Shown piece after piece: positions 11,736 through 22,312 of a stretch of DNA of 64,000 bases (within the stretch, counting starts at the first letter, position 1; each line of letters opens with the position of its first letter). The stretch is from positions 1 to 64,000 of the forward strand of contig NZ_VRKN01000018.1 in the NCBI RefSeq assembly GCF_008080435.1, read 5' to 3'. The translations under genes and the position numbers were made by a program. Source of the DNA: Enterobacter asburiae (GTDB taxonomy: Bacteria > Pseudomonadota > Gammaproteobacteria > Enterobacterales > Enterobacteriaceae). Under the pieces are notes generated by a model that was given only the letters and a program-made list of their open reading frames with translations, was not told the origin of the DNA and made no database searches.

Positions 11736-12506
11736 TTACTCTTCAGTGGTCTTGTCGGACGTATCGTCTTCGTCATCCGCTCGACGTCCTTTGCCCACGT
11801 AGAAACGCGAGAAGAATACGCCGACCTCAAACAGACAGTACATCGGTATGGCCAGCAGCGTCTGCGAGAACACATCCGGCGGTGTCAGCAGCATCCCGAC
11901 CACGAAGGCACCCACAAGGATATATGGCCGCTTCTTACGCAGGTCATCCGGGGTTGTTACCCCTACCCAGCAAAGCAGCACAATGGCCACCGGCACTTCG
12001 AATGCCACGCCAAACGCCATAAACAGCGCCATCACAAAGCTGAGGTAGCTGGCGATGTCCGTCGATACCTGGACCCCTTCCGGCGCGGTATGCGTCAGGA
12101 AGCCGAAGGCCAGCGGGAAGACAACGAAATAGGCAAACGCCATGCCGATATAGAACAGCAGCGAGCTGGACACCAGCAGCGGGATCACCAGCTTGCGTTC
12201 ATGCTTATACAGCGCTGGCGCCACAAACGCCCACACCTGGTAAAGAATGATCGGTGCAGAGGCAATCAACGACACCCAGAAGGTCAGCTTGATGGGGGTA
12301 AAGAACGGAGAAGCAACGTCTGTTGCAATCATCGTTGCACCCAGCGGCATCTGCTTGATCAGCGGCGCAGAGACCACCTGATAGATATCGTTGGCAAAAT
12401 AGACCAGGCACAGGAATATGAGTAAAACCGCAATAATGCAGTTTAACAGGCGCTTACGCAGCTCAATGAGGTGCGTAATCAGCGGTTGAGTATCATCTAC
12501 TGCCAT
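11736..12506 (-). CDS. tatC: Sec-independent translocase subunit TatC
   Basis: TatC is the six-span inner-membrane receptor that recognises the twin-arginine signal with TatB and recruits TatA to export folded proteins. The 256-aa product starts with [11 protein letters not shown], the conserved cytoplasmic signal-binding region, and shows about six hydrophobic segments plus SPFFTPIKL and the conserved [13 protein letters not shown]. The C-terminal tail is charged. It starts 2 bp after tatB, so coupling is likely. Confidence 0.98.
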   Translation of the reverse strand: MAVDDTQPLITHLIELRKRLLNCIIAVLLIFLCLVYFANDIYQVVSAPLIKQMPLGATMIATDVASPFFTPIKLTFWVSLIASAPIILYQVWAFVAPALYKHERKLVIPLLVSSSLLFYIGMAFAYFVVFPLAFGFLTHTAPEGVQVSTDIASYLSFVMALFMAFGVAFEVPVAIVLLCWVGVTTPDDLRKKRPYILVGAFVVGMLLTPPDVFSQTLLAIPMYCLFEVGVFFSRFYVGKGRRADDEDDTSDKTTEE

Positions 12507-12508
12507 GT

Positions 12509-13051
12509 TTACGCTTTATCACTCGACGAGGGGGATGATTCGGAAACGGGCGCAACGGGCTTCACTTCCGCCGTTTTTGCTACCGGCTCTTCCGGCTGCG
12601 CCTGTTTTTTCACTTCGGTTTCCTGCGGCGTCTGTTCTGGCGCGGCAGCCTGATGTTCAGCGCTGGCAGGCGTTACGCCCTCGCGCTGCTCCTCGCTGCC
12701 CTTCACCACCGGGTTATGGATGGTGTTCGCTTCATCGCTCGCTTTTTCAGGATCGTTAACGCTATAAGAGCGCTTCATCGATTCCGCCGCTTCGCGCAGC
12801 TCATCCATTGACGCTTTCAGTTCCGGCGTCAGGTTATCCATGCTCGCCTTCTCGACCTTTTTCAGGCTTTCCTGAAATTCCTGCAGCTTAAGCTCCTGCG
12901 CCAGTTCATTCTGAACGGTCGATGCCAGCGATCTCAGCGCACGAACCCAGCCCGCAACGGTTTTCACTGCCACCGGCAAACGCTGCGGACCCAGCACAAT
13001 CAGGCCAATCACAAAGACCAGCAGGAGCTCACTAAAACCAATGTCGAACAC
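12509..13051 (-). CDS. tatB: Sec-independent translocase subunit TatB
   Basis: TatB forms the receptor complex with TatC. The 180-aa product (slightly longer than the 171 aa of E. coli) begins [13 protein letters not shown] with one N-terminal membrane helix, the Gly-Pro hinge LGPQRLP near residues 20-26 and an amphipathic helix. A long variable tail rich in Glu, Ala and Pro follows. It lies 3 bp downstream of tatA and 2 bp upstream of tatC. Confidence 0.97.
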   Translation of the reverse strand: MFDIGFSELLLVFVIGLIVLGPQRLPVAVKTVAGWVRALRSLASTVQNELAQELKLQEFQESLKKVEKASMDNLTPELKASMDELREAAESMKRSYSVNDPEKASDEANTIHNPVVKGSEEQREGVTPASAEHQAAAPEQTPQETEVKKQAQPEEPVAKTAEVKPVAPVSESSPSSSDKA

Positions 13052-13054
13052 GAC

Positions 13055-13309
13055 TTATACCTGCTCTTTATCGTGGCGTTTAGCGTCTTCCTTTTTGGCT
13101 TCTTCTTGCTTGTCGTCGATGGATTTAGCAGTAAAGTCAGCGTCCTGGCTGGTTTTATCCTGCTTGCTCTCATCATCGCTCATCGCTTTCTTAAAGCCTT
13201 TGATAGACGCGCCCAGATCGGAACCAATAGAACCGAGCTTTTTGGTGCCAAACAGCAGCACGACGATGACGGCAATAATGACTAATTGCCAGATACTGAT
13301 ACCACCCAT
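13055..13309 (-). CDS. tatA: Sec-independent translocase subunit TatA
   Basis: TatA oligomerises to make the Tat translocation site. The 84-aa product has the short N-terminal membrane helix, the hinge [15 protein letters not shown] near residues 19-33, an amphipathic helix with KGFKKAM, and a charged soluble tail ([17 protein letters not shown]). It heads the tatABC group and lies 76 bp after ubiB. No separate tatE is expected at this locus. Confidence 0.97.
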   Translation of the reverse strand: MGGISIWQLVIIAVIVVLLFGTKKLGSIGSDLGASIKGFKKAMSDDESKQDKTSQDADFTAKSIDDKQEEAKKEDAKRHDKEQV

Positions 13310-13343
13310 ACATGTTCCTCAGGGATAGATGATTAATGAGTCA

Positions 13344-13366
13344 GGTCGCATTATACGTATGCGACC
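13344..13366 (-). promoter_or_regulatory. Perfect hairpin between ubiB and tatA
   Basis: GGTCGCAT-N7-ATGCGACC forms an 8-bp perfect stem in the 76-bp ubiB-tatA gap. No U-run follows on the minus strand, so it does not look like an intrinsic terminator. It may be an mRNA processing or stabilising element between the ubi and tat halves of the operon. Confidence 0.4.
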
Positions 13367-13385
13367 CGTCGATAGCGACGCACGC

Positions 13386-15026
13386 TCAGCGCGTTTTTCG
13401 CCAGCCGGCAAGCCAGACTACCACCCCGCCAGCCATCAGCCAGGCGGGCATCATCTGCCAGTCCGGACGGTTAATCAGCAGCAGCGTACCGCTCAGCAGC
13501 AGCGTTGCGCCAATCCCAAAGAGATAGCGTGACTGTCCCTGGCGAACACGGCTGGACTGAAGTTCGCGGGCGATTTTATCCATGCTGTGCTGAAGGTTCT
13601 TGCTCTGACGCAAACTGTCATAAACCAGTTCAGGAATTTCAGGCATTTTTTCTATCCAGAACGGGCCTTTCTCTTTCAGCGAGCGCACCAGCGCCGGAAT
13701 GCCAACCTGATCCTTAATCCAGGATTCAAGGAAAGGTTTCGCGGTCTTCCACAAGTCTAACTGAGGATAGAGCTGTCGGCCTACACCCTCAACGTAAAGT
13801 AATGTTTTCTGAAGTAAAACAAGCTGTGGCTGAACTTCCATATTAAAGCGGCGAGCCGTGTTGAACAGGTTTAACAACACATGCCCGAAGGAGATTTCCG
13901 CCAGCGGTTTTTCAAAAATCGGTTCACAAACGGTCCGGATCGCGAACTCGAACTCTTCGACGTTGGTGTCCGGTGGTACCCAGCCGGAATCGACGTGCAG
14001 CTCGGCCACCTTGCGGTAGTCACGGTTGAAGAACGCGATGAAATTCTCAGCCAGATACCGTTTATCTTCTTTGTTCAGAGACCCCACAATCCCGCAGTCG
14101 ATGCCGATATACTTCGGATCCTCAGGGTGTTCGTAGCTCACGAAGATATTGCCCGGATGCATGTCCGCATGGAAAAAGCTGTCGCGGAACACCTGGGTAA
14201 AGAAGACCTGTACGCCACGTTCGGCCAACAGCTTCATGTTCGTTCCCTGTTTCTCCAGGGCCACCACATCCGAAACCGGAATACCGTAGATACGCTCCAT
14301 CACCATCATGTTCTGGCTGCAGTAGTCAGAATAGACTTCAGGCACATAGAGCATCGGGCTGTTTTCAAAGTTGCGACGAAGCTGAATGGCGTTTGCCGAT
14401 TCGCGCAGCAGGTTTAGCTCATCAATCAGCGTTTTTTCATATTCCCGCACCACTTCCAGTGGACGAAGGCGACGCCCGTCCGGCAGCAAGCGTGGCACCC
14501 AGCGCGCCAGACGATAAATCAGCTTCATGTCCGCTTTGATGATTGGCAGGATGTCCGGACGAATGACCTTAATAACGACTTCTTTGCCGTTTTCTTTCAG
14601 ACGCGCGGTGTGCACCTGCGCGATAGAGGCCGATGCCAGTGGCTTAATGTCGAAATCATCAAACCAGGTATCGACGGGTACATTTCCCATCGCCTCTTCA
14701 ATTTGCTTTTTCGCGCGCGCGCCGTCAAACGGTGCAACGCGATCCTGCAGCATCGCGAGCTCATCGGCAATCAGAGGCGGGAAAAGATCGCGGCGGGTCG
14801 ACAGCATCTGTCCGAATTTAATCCAAACCGGACCGAGCTCCTGCAGCGCCAGGCGCAGACGCTCACCCAGCGGTTGACCTTTATGGCGATTGGGCATCCA
14901 GAACAGCATCCGCCGCCAGATACGAAGCGGCAGCGTGATACGCATTTTGGGGATAAGCTCGTCGAGCCCGTAACTCAAAAAGGTGCGAATAATAAAATAG
15001 AGGCGCCGAATTTCACCAGGCGTCAT
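13386..15026 (-). CDS. ubiB: Ubiquinone biosynthesis kinase-like protein UbiB
   Basis: UbiB belongs to the atypical kinase (ABC1/ADCK) family and is needed for ubiquinone synthesis, probably as an ATPase that helps lipid intermediates reach the Ubi enzymes. The 546-aa product has the family KxGQ motif in [11 protein letters not shown] near residue 80 and the Ala-rich loop [11 protein letters not shown] near 130. Kinase-like stretches [10 protein letters not shown] and IDCGIVGSL lie near 290-315, and two hydrophobic segments sit at the C-terminus. Its ATG overlaps the ubiJ stop (ATGA). Confidence 0.97.
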   Translation of the reverse strand: MTPGEIRRLYFIIRTFLSYGLDELIPKMRITLPLRIWRRMLFWMPNRHKGQPLGERLRLALQELGPVWIKFGQMLSTRRDLFPPLIADELAMLQDRVAPFDGARAKKQIEEAMGNVPVDTWFDDFDIKPLASASIAQVHTARLKENGKEVVIKVIRPDILPIIKADMKLIYRLARWVPRLLPDGRRLRPLEVVREYEKTLIDELNLLRESANAIQLRRNFENSPMLYVPEVYSDYCSQNMMVMERIYGIPVSDVVALEKQGTNMKLLAERGVQVFFTQVFRDSFFHADMHPGNIFVSYEHPEDPKYIGIDCGIVGSLNKEDKRYLAENFIAFFNRDYRKVAELHVDSGWVPPDTNVEEFEFAIRTVCEPIFEKPLAEISFGHVLLNLFNTARRFNMEVQPQLVLLQKTLLYVEGVGRQLYPQLDLWKTAKPFLESWIKDQVGIPALVRSLKEKGPFWIEKMPEIPELVYDSLRQSKNLQHSMDKIARELQSSRVRQGQSRYLFGIGATLLLSGTLLLINRPDWQMMPAWLMAGGVVVWLAGWRKTR

Positions 15027-15628
15027 TTGCCCTCCAGTTTTTCCAGCCGTTTGGTTAACGCATCAACCGCACGTTCAACAGCAGCGGTCTCTTCCGCAAA
15101 CCATGCAACTTCCAGTGGCCCGGGTGCCATTCGCCACTCCTCAGTCAGCACTTCCGCCGCATAGCGTTGCTGGCGTTGGAGGCTTTTACGCGCAAAGGAC
15201 GCGCCACCATGAAGGACTTTCCCGATGCCTTCGGCGGCAATGTCGCCGATAAAAGGCGCGAGCAGCTCTGCCGGATCGAACTCCGCCAGATCGGTAAGCG
15301 CAACGAAGTTCTGCACAACCTGAATGTCGCCTTCCACTTCCAGCTCACCGCTGCGGATAAGCGCCGTTAATTGCTGGCGATCGCGCAGTTTTGGCAGCAC
15401 GCTCATGTGCGTGATGACCGAGCAGTCGGCTTCACCTTCCCACGCCCCCAGAACGTCAAGCTGGCGTTCGCTGAATACCAGCACAAGCGGCGTCGAGAAC
15501 TCTTTTAAAACAATGCGTAATACTTTCCCGTTAAGCCGCTGACGTGCAGCTTTCAGCGCCGGAGCGCGATACAGAAAAGCGTTCATTACATTCTCGATAC
15601 CTGCGGAGACTAAGGGTTTAAAGGGCAC
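15023..15628 (-). CDS. ubiJ: Ubiquinone biosynthesis accessory factor UbiJ
   Basis: UbiJ has an SCP2-like lipid-binding domain and with UbiK supports the soluble Ubi complex in ubiquinone synthesis. I place the start at GTG 15628 because GGAGG lies 6 nt upstream and the 201-aa product then matches E. coli UbiJ; the frame stays open upstream into the ubiE end without a good site. A C-terminal coiled coil ([20 protein letters not shown]) is visible. In E. coli the sRNA EsrE is reported from the 3' part of this gene; I did not verify it here. ubiB overlaps by 4 nt. Confidence 0.94.
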   Translation of the reverse strand: MPFKPLVSAGIENVMNAFLYRAPALKAARQRLNGKVLRIVLKEFSTPLVLVFSERQLDVLGAWEGEADCSVITHMSVLPKLRDRQQLTALIRSGELEVEGDIQVVQNFVALTDLAEFDPAELLAPFIGDIAAEGIGKVLHGGASFARKSLQRQQRYAAEVLTEEWRMAPGPLEVAWFAEETAAVERAVDALTKRLEKLEGK

Positions 15629-15641
15629 GGGACACCTCCAC

Positions 15642-16397
15642 TCAGAATTTGTAACCGCGATGCAGCGCGACGACACCCGCCGTCAGGTTGAAATATTCAA
15701 CATTCTCAAATTCTGCATCCTGCATCATGGCTTTTAATGTGTCCTGATCCGGGTGCATACGGATAGATTCTGCCAGATAGCGGTAGCTTTCAGCGTCGTT
15801 AGCCACCAGCTCACCAATACGCGGCAGCACGTGGAAGGAATAGGCGTCGTAGGCTTTGCTCAGCGGCTCAATGATCGGTTTAGAGAACTCGAGCACCAGC
15901 AGACGGCCGCCCGGCTTCAGCACGCGGTACATGGAGCGCAGCGCTTTTTCTTTATCGGTCACGTTACGCAGACCGAAAGAGATCGTGATGCAGTCAAAGG
16001 TATTGTCCGGGAATGGCAGCGCTTCGGCGTTTGCCTGCACATATTCCACATTCCCCACCACGCCGATGTTACGCAGCTTTTCGCGTCCCATTTTCAGCAT
16101 GGAGTCATTAATATCGGCGAGAACAACACGACCGGTTTCGCCCACCAGACGAGAGAATTTCGCGGTTAAATCGCCTGTACCGCCGGCTAAATCCAGCACC
16201 GTTTGTCCACGACGTACACCGCTACAGTCAATGGTGAAGCGCTTCCACAAGCGATGAATGCCGAACGACATCAGGTCATTCATCACATCGTACTTCGCCG
16301 CCACGGAATGAAATACGTGGGCCACCATGTCAGCTTTCTGCGCTTTGGCGACAGTCTGAAAGCCAAAGTGCGTTGTGTCTTGTGAATCGTCAACCAT
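15642..16397 (-). CDS. ubiE: Ubiquinone/menaquinone C-methyltransferase UbiE
   Basis: UbiE performs the SAM-dependent C-methylation of demethylmenaquinone and of 2-octaprenyl-6-methoxy-1,4-benzoquinol. It is 251 aa, as in E. coli. The SAM-binding motif [12 protein letters not shown] lies near residues 68-79, with further family motifs [13 protein letters not shown] and [12 protein letters not shown]. It is the first gene of the ubiE-ubiJ-ubiB-tatABCD string and lies 66 bp after the rmuC stop. Confidence 0.97.
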   Translation of the reverse strand: MVDDSQDTTHFGFQTVAKAQKADMVAHVFHSVAAKYDVMNDLMSFGIHRLWKRFTIDCSGVRRGQTVLDLAGGTGDLTAKFSRLVGETGRVVLADINDSMLKMGREKLRNIGVVGNVEYVQANAEALPFPDNTFDCITISFGLRNVTDKEKALRSMYRVLKPGGRLLVLEFSKPIIEPLSKAYDAYSFHVLPRIGELVANDAESYRYLAESIRMHPDQDTLKAMMQDAEFENVEYFNLTAGVVALHRGYKF

Positions 16398-16463
16398 CTC
16401 AGAGCCTGCTTATCAGTAAAATGTTCGTGAAGTGTAACAGATTGGGCGCGTTTGCCCTACGTT

Positions 16464-17921
16464 TCAACCACCGCGAAAGAAACGCGCTGGAGGCTCATCT
16501 GGTGATAAATCCACCGCTAACGTGTTGTCTTCACTGTTTGTCTTTTGTTCGTCCGCACCTTCTCGCAGGCGAAACTCGTCGTCCTGGGCGGTGGCCTGTT
16601 CGACCAATTCCGGATTAATCTCGCGTTTAACCTCTACCCCCAGGCTGCGGAATGATTCGGCCTGTGCCAGCAGATTACCGCGTCCGGAGGCGAGTTTTTT
16701 CATTGCCTGACGGTAGTTATCCTGCGCACGATCCAGGCTCTGCCCGACTGAAGACATGTCGTCCACGAAGAGGCGCATTTTGTCGTACAGCTTGCTGGCA
16801 CGATCGGCTATCTGCTGCGCATTGCGGCTCTGGTGCTCATAGCGCCACAGATTCGCAATGGTGCGTAACGCCACCAGCAACGTGGTGGGGCTGACCAGCA
16901 TAATGTTATTTTTGAGCGCTTCGGTGATAAGCTCAGGCTGTCTGTCGAGTGCCAGCAGAAATGCGGGTTCTACCGGGATAAACATCAGGACATAGTCCAG
17001 CGAGCGAAGACCTGGCAGCTGCTGGTAGTCTTTTCTGCCGAGCAGGCGAATGTGATTACGCACGGAGGCAATATGCTCCTGAAGCGCAGACTCGCGCGTG
17101 TAGTCATCGTCCGCATTAAAGTAGCGTTCATACGCCACCAGCGTCATTTTGGCGTCAATCACCACATCTTTACCCTGCGGCAGCCGCACTATCACATCCG
17201 GCTGCATACGTGAGCGGGCATCGTTTTCGATACTCACCTGCGTTTCGTATTCGTATCCTTCGCGCAGACCAGAGGCCTCCAGCACGCGGGTCAGCACCAC
17301 TTCTCCCCAGTTGCCCTGGGTTTTGTTATCCCCTTTCAGCGCGCGGGTCAGGTTGACCGCTTCCTGCGCCATTTGCGCATTCAGCTGCTGGAGATTGCGA
17401 ATCTCATGCGCCAGCGTGTGTCGCTCGCGGGCTTCCTGACCAAAACTGTCCTGCACCTGACGACGGAAACCGTCCAGCTGTTCACGCAGCGGCGTCAGCA
17501 GGCTGTTCAGGCTCTGGCGGTTCTGTTCGTCAACGCGGCGGTTACTGTGCTCAAAAATTCGGTTGGCGAGGTTCTCAAACTGTTCGCTGAGGCGCTGCTC
17601 GCTGCTGATCATCTGGCGGATTTTGTCTTCCGCATGCAGTTGGGTGGATTCAAGGCGGGTGGTCACTTCGCGGAGATCGGCCTCCAGTGACGTGTTGATA
17701 TCACGCAAGTTGCGCAGTTCGTTATTGAGCAATTCACACTCGTCGCGCCAGTGTCCACTCAGCGCAAGCTGCTGTTTTGTCGCGCTTAAATCGGCGACCA
17801 TCTCCTCTCGCTCGGCCAGCTGGTCGGCCTTCTGCTGTGCATGCTGGTAGCTGGAAATCAGCCAGCCTATCCCCACGCCCGCCAGCGCAATCACCGCGTA
17901 AATCAGGATTGAGATATCCAC
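16464..17921 (-). CDS. rmuC: DNA recombination protein RmuC
   Basis: RmuC limits inversions at short inverted repeats in E. coli; its mechanism is not well established. The 485-aa product has an N-terminal membrane helix (residues 4-22), a long heptad-rich coiled coil to about residue 180, and the conserved RmuC domain with nuclease-like motifs (GNWGEVVLTRVLEASGL, then VIDAKMTLVAYERY). The C-terminal tail is acidic and variable. It stands alone between udp and ubiE. Confidence 0.94.
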   Translation of the reverse strand: MDISILIYAVIALAGVGIGWLISSYQHAQQKADQLAEREEMVADLSATKQQLALSGHWRDECELLNNELRNLRDINTSLEADLREVTTRLESTQLHAEDKIRQMISSEQRLSEQFENLANRIFEHSNRRVDEQNRQSLNSLLTPLREQLDGFRRQVQDSFGQEARERHTLAHEIRNLQQLNAQMAQEAVNLTRALKGDNKTQGNWGEVVLTRVLEASGLREGYEYETQVSIENDARSRMQPDVIVRLPQGKDVVIDAKMTLVAYERYFNADDDYTRESALQEHIASVRNHIRLLGRKDYQQLPGLRSLDYVLMFIPVEPAFLLALDRQPELITEALKNNIMLVSPTTLLVALRTIANLWRYEHQSRNAQQIADRASKLYDKMRLFVDDMSSVGQSLDRAQDNYRQAMKKLASGRGNLLAQAESFRSLGVEVKREINPELVEQATAQDDEFRLREGADEQKTNSEDNTLAVDLSPDEPPARFFRGG

Positions 17922-18018
17922 AATGCCCCCTGCATCAACGTATTACCCGCACAAAATAGAATTGTGCTGTATAAACGTCCAGTTTGAAAGGGTTTTCCTG
18001 CGAGGCGCTACGCAAAAA

Positions 18019-18043
18019 ATAAAGGCCGAACGTGTCGGCCTTT
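18019..18043 (-). terminator. Intrinsic terminator of udp
   Basis: Downstream of udp on the minus strand AAAGGCCGA and TCGGCCTTT pair around a short loop and are followed by ATTTTTT. It separates udp from rmuC. Confidence 0.88.
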
Positions 18044-18060
18044 GAATTCAGAAGAGAGGA

Positions 18061-18822
18061 CTAGATCAGGCGACGCGCTGCTTCCACCACGATTTTCACT
18101 GCATGACTTTCGGTCTGCTTCATGGTTTCGGCGTTCGGGATCTCCTGCTGGGTACGGTTGACGATAACGCCCGCCACCATACCCGCACGCAGACCCTGGC
18201 TTGCGCACATGGTCAGCAGCGTTGCGGATTCCATTTCGTAGTTCATCACACCCATGGACTGCCACTCTTCCATTGAGCCTTTGAAACGGCTTACCACACG
18301 ACCTGAGAAGGTGTCGTAACGCTCCTGGCCCGGGTAGAAGGTGTCGGAAGAGGCGGTTACGCCCACGTGGGTAGTTGCGCCTACGGATTTCGCGGCTTCA
18401 ACCAGCGCGGTGGTGCACTCGAAATCAGCCACTGCCGGGAACTCCATCGGTGCAAAGTGCAGGCTCGCGCCGTCCAGACGGACGGACGCAGTCGTGACCA
18501 GCACGTCGCCGACGTTGATGTGCGGCTGGATAGCGCCGGTGGTACCGATACGCAGGAAAGTACGAATGCCCAGCTGCGCCAGTTCTTCAACAGCAATAGA
18601 AGTAGATGGACCACCGATACCGGTAGAGCACACGATCACCGCTTTGCCATCCAGCTCTGCGCGCCAGGTGGTGAACTCGCGATGGGCAGCCAGCTTGACC
18701 GGCTTATCCATCAGCGCGGCGATCTTTTCCACACGCTCAGGATCGCCAGGGACGATAGCGAGCGTAGCCCCTTGTAAATCGTTTTTGGTGAGGCCGAGAT
18801 GAAAAACATCAGACTTAGACAT
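18061..18822 (-). CDS. udp: Uridine phosphorylase Udp
   Basis: Udp reversibly phosphorolyses uridine to uracil and ribose-1-phosphate in pyrimidine salvage. The 253-aa protein belongs to the NP-I nucleoside phosphorylase family, with [10 protein letters not shown] (phosphate site) near residues 65-74, RIGTTGAIQ near 91-99 and NYEMESATL near 194-202, where the Glu binds ribose. Two CRP-like sites upstream suggest cAMP-CRP control, as in E. coli where CytR also acts. It is monocistronic, with its own terminator. Confidence 0.97.
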   Translation of the reverse strand: MSKSDVFHLGLTKNDLQGATLAIVPGDPERVEKIAALMDKPVKLAAHREFTTWRAELDGKAVIVCSTGIGGPSTSIAVEELAQLGIRTFLRIGTTGAIQPHINVGDVLVTTASVRLDGASLHFAPMEFPAVADFECTTALVEAAKSVGATTHVGVTASSDTFYPGQERYDTFSGRVVSRFKGSMEEWQSMGVMNYEMESATLLTMCASQGLRAGMVAGVIVNRTQQEIPNAETMKQTESHAVKIVVEAARRLI

Positions 18823-18894
18823 AGGTGACTCCTCTGTGGGTCGGTTAGTCAGAAGAAGTAAAACGGTACTTTACAGAAGCAGTAAGCATATTTT

Positions 18895-18910
18895 CGTGAC
18901 GAACTTCACC
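18895..18910 (-). promoter_or_regulatory. CRP-like site upstream of udp, proximal
   Basis: On the minus strand GGTGA-AGTTCG-TCACG fits the CRP consensus TGTGA-N6-TCACA with two mismatches. Its centre is 52 bp from the distal site at 18947-18962, the same spacing as CRP1 and CRP2 of E. coli udp (-41.5 and -93.5). Confidence 0.7.
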
Positions 18911-18946
18911 ATGAATGAAAATGATTGCATTAAATTTCCATCAGAA

Positions 18947-18962
18947 AGTGATTTACATCACA
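18947..18962 (-). promoter_or_regulatory. CRP-like site upstream of udp, distal
   Basis: TGTGA-TGTAAA-TCACT on the minus strand is a near-consensus CRP site. With the proximal site it brackets the region where CytR binds between two CRP dimers in E. coli. Being in the udp-dlhH gap, it could also affect dlhH. Confidence 0.75.
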
Positions 18963-19077
18963 TTAACAAGTTATATCGCCAGGTGCTGCACAAAAGATAG
19001 ACCGTTTAAGGCACTGTGAGTTGTTAACCTGGTGTCTATATTTACCTTTGCGCTAACTCATTGGTACGGAGAATGCC

Positions 19078-19884
19078 ATGACTGAAAAAACCGGTTTTGC
19101 ACCTGCTGCGGCCCCACACGCTTCAACCATCGTGTCGACGCCAGACGCGGCAATTACCGCGGGCGAGACCTCCATTCCCTCGCAGGGGGAGAATATGCCT
19201 GCTTATCACGCACGGCCAAAATCGGCAGACGGCCCGCTGCCCATCGTGATTGTGATTCAGGAGATATTTGGTGTTCACGAACACATTCGCGACCTCTGCC
19301 GCCGGCTGGCGCTGGAAGGGTATCTGGCCGTTGCGCCAGAACTCTACTTCCGTCAGGGCGATCCGAACGACTACAGCGATATTCCAACATTGCTCAGCAA
19401 CCTGGTCAGCAAAGTCCCGGACGCGCAGGTTCTGGCCGATCTCGATCACGTCGCCAGCTGGGCGGCGCGCAACGGGGGCGATCCACATCGTCTGCTGGTT
19501 ACCGGTTTCTGCTGGGGCGGACGCATTAGCTGGCTGTATGCCGCACATAACCCGCAGCTCAAAGCCGCTGCCGCCTGGTACGGCAAACTGGTGGGTGAAA
19601 AAACGCTGAATTCACCGAAACATCCCGTCGATATCGCCACTGAGTTAAATGCCCCCGTGTTAGGGCTTTACGGCGGTCAGGACACCGGTATTTCGCTTGA
19701 TTCGGTAGAGACTATGCGCCATGCGCTCCGTGCGGCAAATGCGAAGGCGGAGATTGTGGTGTATCCGGATGCCGGGCATGCGTTTAACGCCGATTATCGT
19801 CCGAGCTATCACGCAGAATCAGCCAAAGATGGCTGGCAGAGAATGCTGGCGTGGTTTAGCCAGTACGGCGGTAAGAAAGCGTAA
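19078..19884 (+). CDS. dlhH: Dienelactone hydrolase family protein DlhH
   Basis: The 268-aa product (YsgA in older naming) is a dienelactone-hydrolase-like alpha/beta hydrolase; the physiological substrate is unknown. The triad is visible: Cys in TGFCWGGR near residue 147, Asp in YGGQDTG near 202 and His in DAGHAFN near 234. GGAG lies 6 nt before ATG 19078. It is divergent from udp and convergent with metE, with a REP unit between. Confidence 0.92.
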   Translation: MTEKTGFAPAAAPHASTIVSTPDAAITAGETSIPSQGENMPAYHARPKSADGPLPIVIVIQEIFGVHEHIRDLCRRLALEGYLAVAPELYFRQGDPNDYSDIPTLLSNLVSKVPDAQVLADLDHVASWAARNGGDPHRLLVTGFCWGGRISWLYAAHNPQLKAAAAWYGKLVGEKTLNSPKHPVDIATELNAPVLGLYGGQDTGISLDSVETMRHALRAANAKAEIVVYPDAGHAFNADYRPSYHAESAKDGWQRMLAWFSQYGGKKA

Positions 19885-19893
19885 TAACAAAAA

Positions 19894-19921
19894 GCCCGGT
19901 GGCGGCTACGCCTTACCGGGC
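19894..19921. repeat. REP unit between dlhH and metE
   Basis: GCCCGGT-N14-ACCGGGC is a single REP-type palindrome in the 50-bp convergent gap. It may act as a shared transcript end. Confidence 0.78.
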
Positions 19922-19934
19922 AAATCCAGCACCA

Positions 19935-22196
19935 CTACGCTTGACGCAAGTTCTGCGCCGCCTTCACCATGTTCGCCAGCGCCGCGCGCGTCTCCGGCCA
20001 GCCGCGGGTTTTCAGTCCGCAGTCCGGGTTCACCCACAGGCGCTCTGCCGGAATGCGCTGGGCCGCTTTTTTCAGCAGGGCCTCAATCCACTCCACGCTC
20101 GGCACGTTCGGGGAGTGAATGTCGTACACGCCCGGCCCGATTTCATTCGGGTAGTCGAACTCTTCAAACGACTCCAGCAGCTCCATGTCTGAACGCGAGG
20201 TCTCGATGGTGATCACGTCGGCATCCAGCGCGGCAATCGAATCCATGATGTCGTTAAATTCGCAGTAACACATGTGGGTGTGGATCTGGGTGTCGTCCTT
20301 CGCCACCGCGGCGTTGATGCGGAACGCTTCCACGCCCCACTGCAGGTAGGCATCCCAGTCGCTGCGCCGCAGCGGCAAGCCTTCGCGCAGCGCCGGTTCG
20401 TCAATCTGAATAATGCCAATACCTGCGGCTTCGAGATCCGCCACTTCGTCACGCAATGCCAGCGCAATTTGCTTCGCGATGGTTTCACGGGTCACGTCTT
20501 CACGCGGGAAGGACCAGCAAAGAATCGTTACCGGACCGGTGAGCATGCCTTTCACTGGCTTGTCCGTCAGAGACTGCGCGTATTTCGCCCACCCCACGGT
20601 AATCGCTTCCGGGCGGCTGACGTCACCGATGACCACCGGCGGCTTCACGCAGCGGGAGCCGTAGCTCTGCACCCAGCCGTTCTGGGTAAAGACGAAGCCG
20701 TCCAGGTGCTCACCGAAGTATTCCACCATGTCGTTACGCTCGGCCTCTCCGTGCACCAGCACGTCCAGCCCAAGGCGTTCCTGCTCGATAATCGCCTGCT
20801 TGATGTGTTCCGCGATGCCGGTGCGGTAGTGATTCGCATCCAGATTGCCCTTTTTGAAGTCCAGACGCAGGCCGCGGATCTCCGTAGTCTGCGGGAAAGA
20901 GCCGATAGTCGTTGTTGGCCACGCAGGCAGATTGAAGCGGGCGCGCTGCGCTTCGGCGCGCACCTCATACGGGCTCTGGCGCTGGCTGTCCTGGGCGGTG
21001 ATGGCCGCCAGACGTTTTTCCACCGCCGGGTTATGCACGCGCGCCGAGCGACGACGCGCCTGGATCGGTGCGCTCCATTCGGTAATCGCCGCCGTGTCGC
21101 CGCTGTTCAGCGCATCGCGCAACAACGTCAGCTCTTCACATTTTTGCAAGGCGAAGGCAAACCAGCTTTTCACCTCAGCATCCAGCCGGGTCTCCACGCT
21201 CAGATCGATCGGGCTGTGCAGCAGGGAGCAGGACGATGCCACCCACAACTCACGCTTGCCGACGATGCCTTTGATTTGTGCGTATTTCTCGGTGAGATCG
21301 GCGCGCCAGACGTTGCGGCCGTTAATCAGTCCGGCAGAGAGCAGCCAGTCCTCTGGCAAACGCTTGTGCAGCTCCGCCACATCATCTTTACCGTGAACGA
21401 GGTCAACGTGCAGGCCCTGCACCGGCAGCGCGGTAATGGTCTTCAGGTTCGGCGTCACACCTTCAAAATAGGTCGTCAGCAGGAGTTTTACCTGACCGGT
21501 GAGCGCGTCATACGCCGGTTTGAAAGCATCGAGCCAAACCTGGGGCAGCTCAAGAACCAGCGCCGGTTCGTCGATTTGTACCCACTGAATGCCGCGCTTG
21601 CCCAGCTCAATCAGCACCTGTTTGTAGACCGGCAGGATATCCTTCAGCAGGCTGAGTCGGTCAAACTGCTCGCCTTTCACTTTGCCCAGCCACAGGTACG
21701 TTACCGGTCCGAGCAGCACCGGTTTCACCTGGTGGCCCAGCGCCAGCGCTTCGTCCACCTCATCCAGAAGCTGCGTCCAGGTCAGCCTGAACTGCTGGCC
21801 TTTTACGAACTCTGGCACCATATAGTGATAGTTGGTGTTAAACCACTTGGTCATTTCCGCCGCTGCCGCTGGCTCACCCGTTGGCGCGCGGCCACGGCCG
21901 ATGCGGAACAGGGTATCAATATCTACCGATCCATCTTTGTTCTGATGACGAGCCGGCACGTTGCCAAGTAGCAGGCTGGTCGTCAGAACATGGTCGTACC
22001 AGGCGAAATCGCCCACTGGCAGCAGGTCAATGCCCGCCTGTTTTTGCTGCTCCCAGTGACGGGCGCGCAGCTCACGTCCCACCGCCAGCAGTTCTTCACG
22101 GGTGGCGTTACCCGCCCAGTAGCTTTCTTGCGCTTTTTTCAGCTCGCGACGCAGGCCAATGCGAGGGAAACCGAGAGTGTGATTGCGGATTGTCAT
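19935..22196 (-). CDS. metE: Cobalamin-independent methionine synthase MetE
   Basis: MetE transfers the methyl group of 5-methyltetrahydropteroyl-triglutamate to homocysteine, giving methionine without vitamin B12. The 753-aa product has the typical two barrels. Zinc ligands are in [11 protein letters not shown] near residues 639-649 (His and Cys) and NPDCGLK near 724-730 (Cys). AAGGGG lies 6 nt before the ATG. It is divergent from metR, whose product activates metE with homocysteine, and met boxes in the gap indicate MetJ repression. Confidence 0.98.
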   Translation of the reverse strand: MTIRNHTLGFPRIGLRRELKKAQESYWAGNATREELLAVGRELRARHWEQQKQAGIDLLPVGDFAWYDHVLTTSLLLGNVPARHQNKDGSVDIDTLFRIGRGRAPTGEPAAAAEMTKWFNTNYHYMVPEFVKGQQFRLTWTQLLDEVDEALALGHQVKPVLLGPVTYLWLGKVKGEQFDRLSLLKDILPVYKQVLIELGKRGIQWVQIDEPALVLELPQVWLDAFKPAYDALTGQVKLLLTTYFEGVTPNLKTITALPVQGLHVDLVHGKDDVAELHKRLPEDWLLSAGLINGRNVWRADLTEKYAQIKGIVGKRELWVASSCSLLHSPIDLSVETRLDAEVKSWFAFALQKCEELTLLRDALNSGDTAAITEWSAPIQARRRSARVHNPAVEKRLAAITAQDSQRQSPYEVRAEAQRARFNLPAWPTTTIGSFPQTTEIRGLRLDFKKGNLDANHYRTGIAEHIKQAIIEQERLGLDVLVHGEAERNDMVEYFGEHLDGFVFTQNGWVQSYGSRCVKPPVVIGDVSRPEAITVGWAKYAQSLTDKPVKGMLTGPVTILCWSFPREDVTRETIAKQIALALRDEVADLEAAGIGIIQIDEPALREGLPLRRSDWDAYLQWGVEAFRINAAVAKDDTQIHTHMCYCEFNDIMDSIAALDADVITIETSRSDMELLESFEEFDYPNEIGPGVYDIHSPNVPSVEWIEALLKKAAQRIPAERLWVNPDCGLKTRGWPETRAALANMVKAAQNLRQA

Positions 22197-22224
22197 GGTG
22201 TACCCCTTGTGAAAATCGTTATTT

Positions 22225-22248
22225 AGACGTCCAGATGTTTACACATCT
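22225..22248. promoter_or_regulatory. MetJ met boxes between metE and metR
   Basis: Three adjacent 8-mers, AGACGTCC, AGATGTTT and ACACATCT, resemble the met box AGACGTCT; the first is the closest. Tandem met boxes bind MetJ with S-adenosylmethionine. The position, 29-52 bp before metE, suits repression of metE and perhaps metR. Confidence 0.75.
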
Positions 22249-22299
22249 ATAATTGGCAGGTACTGTATATTCCTCAAGCGCAAAATGTTCATGGCGAAG

Positions 22300-22312
22300 T
22301 GAAGGACTTTCA
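22300..22312. promoter_or_regulatory. MetR-like site at the metR start
   Basis: TGAA-GGACT-TTCA fits the MetR consensus TGAA-N5-TTCA, but it overlaps the metR start codon, which is unusual. It could be an autoregulatory site or chance. Confidence 0.35.

Noticed and set aside
20274..21971. 565-codon open frame antisense to metE
   Set aside because: Same cause: it mirrors MetE codon bias, is rich in Arg, His and Gln, and shows no motifs.
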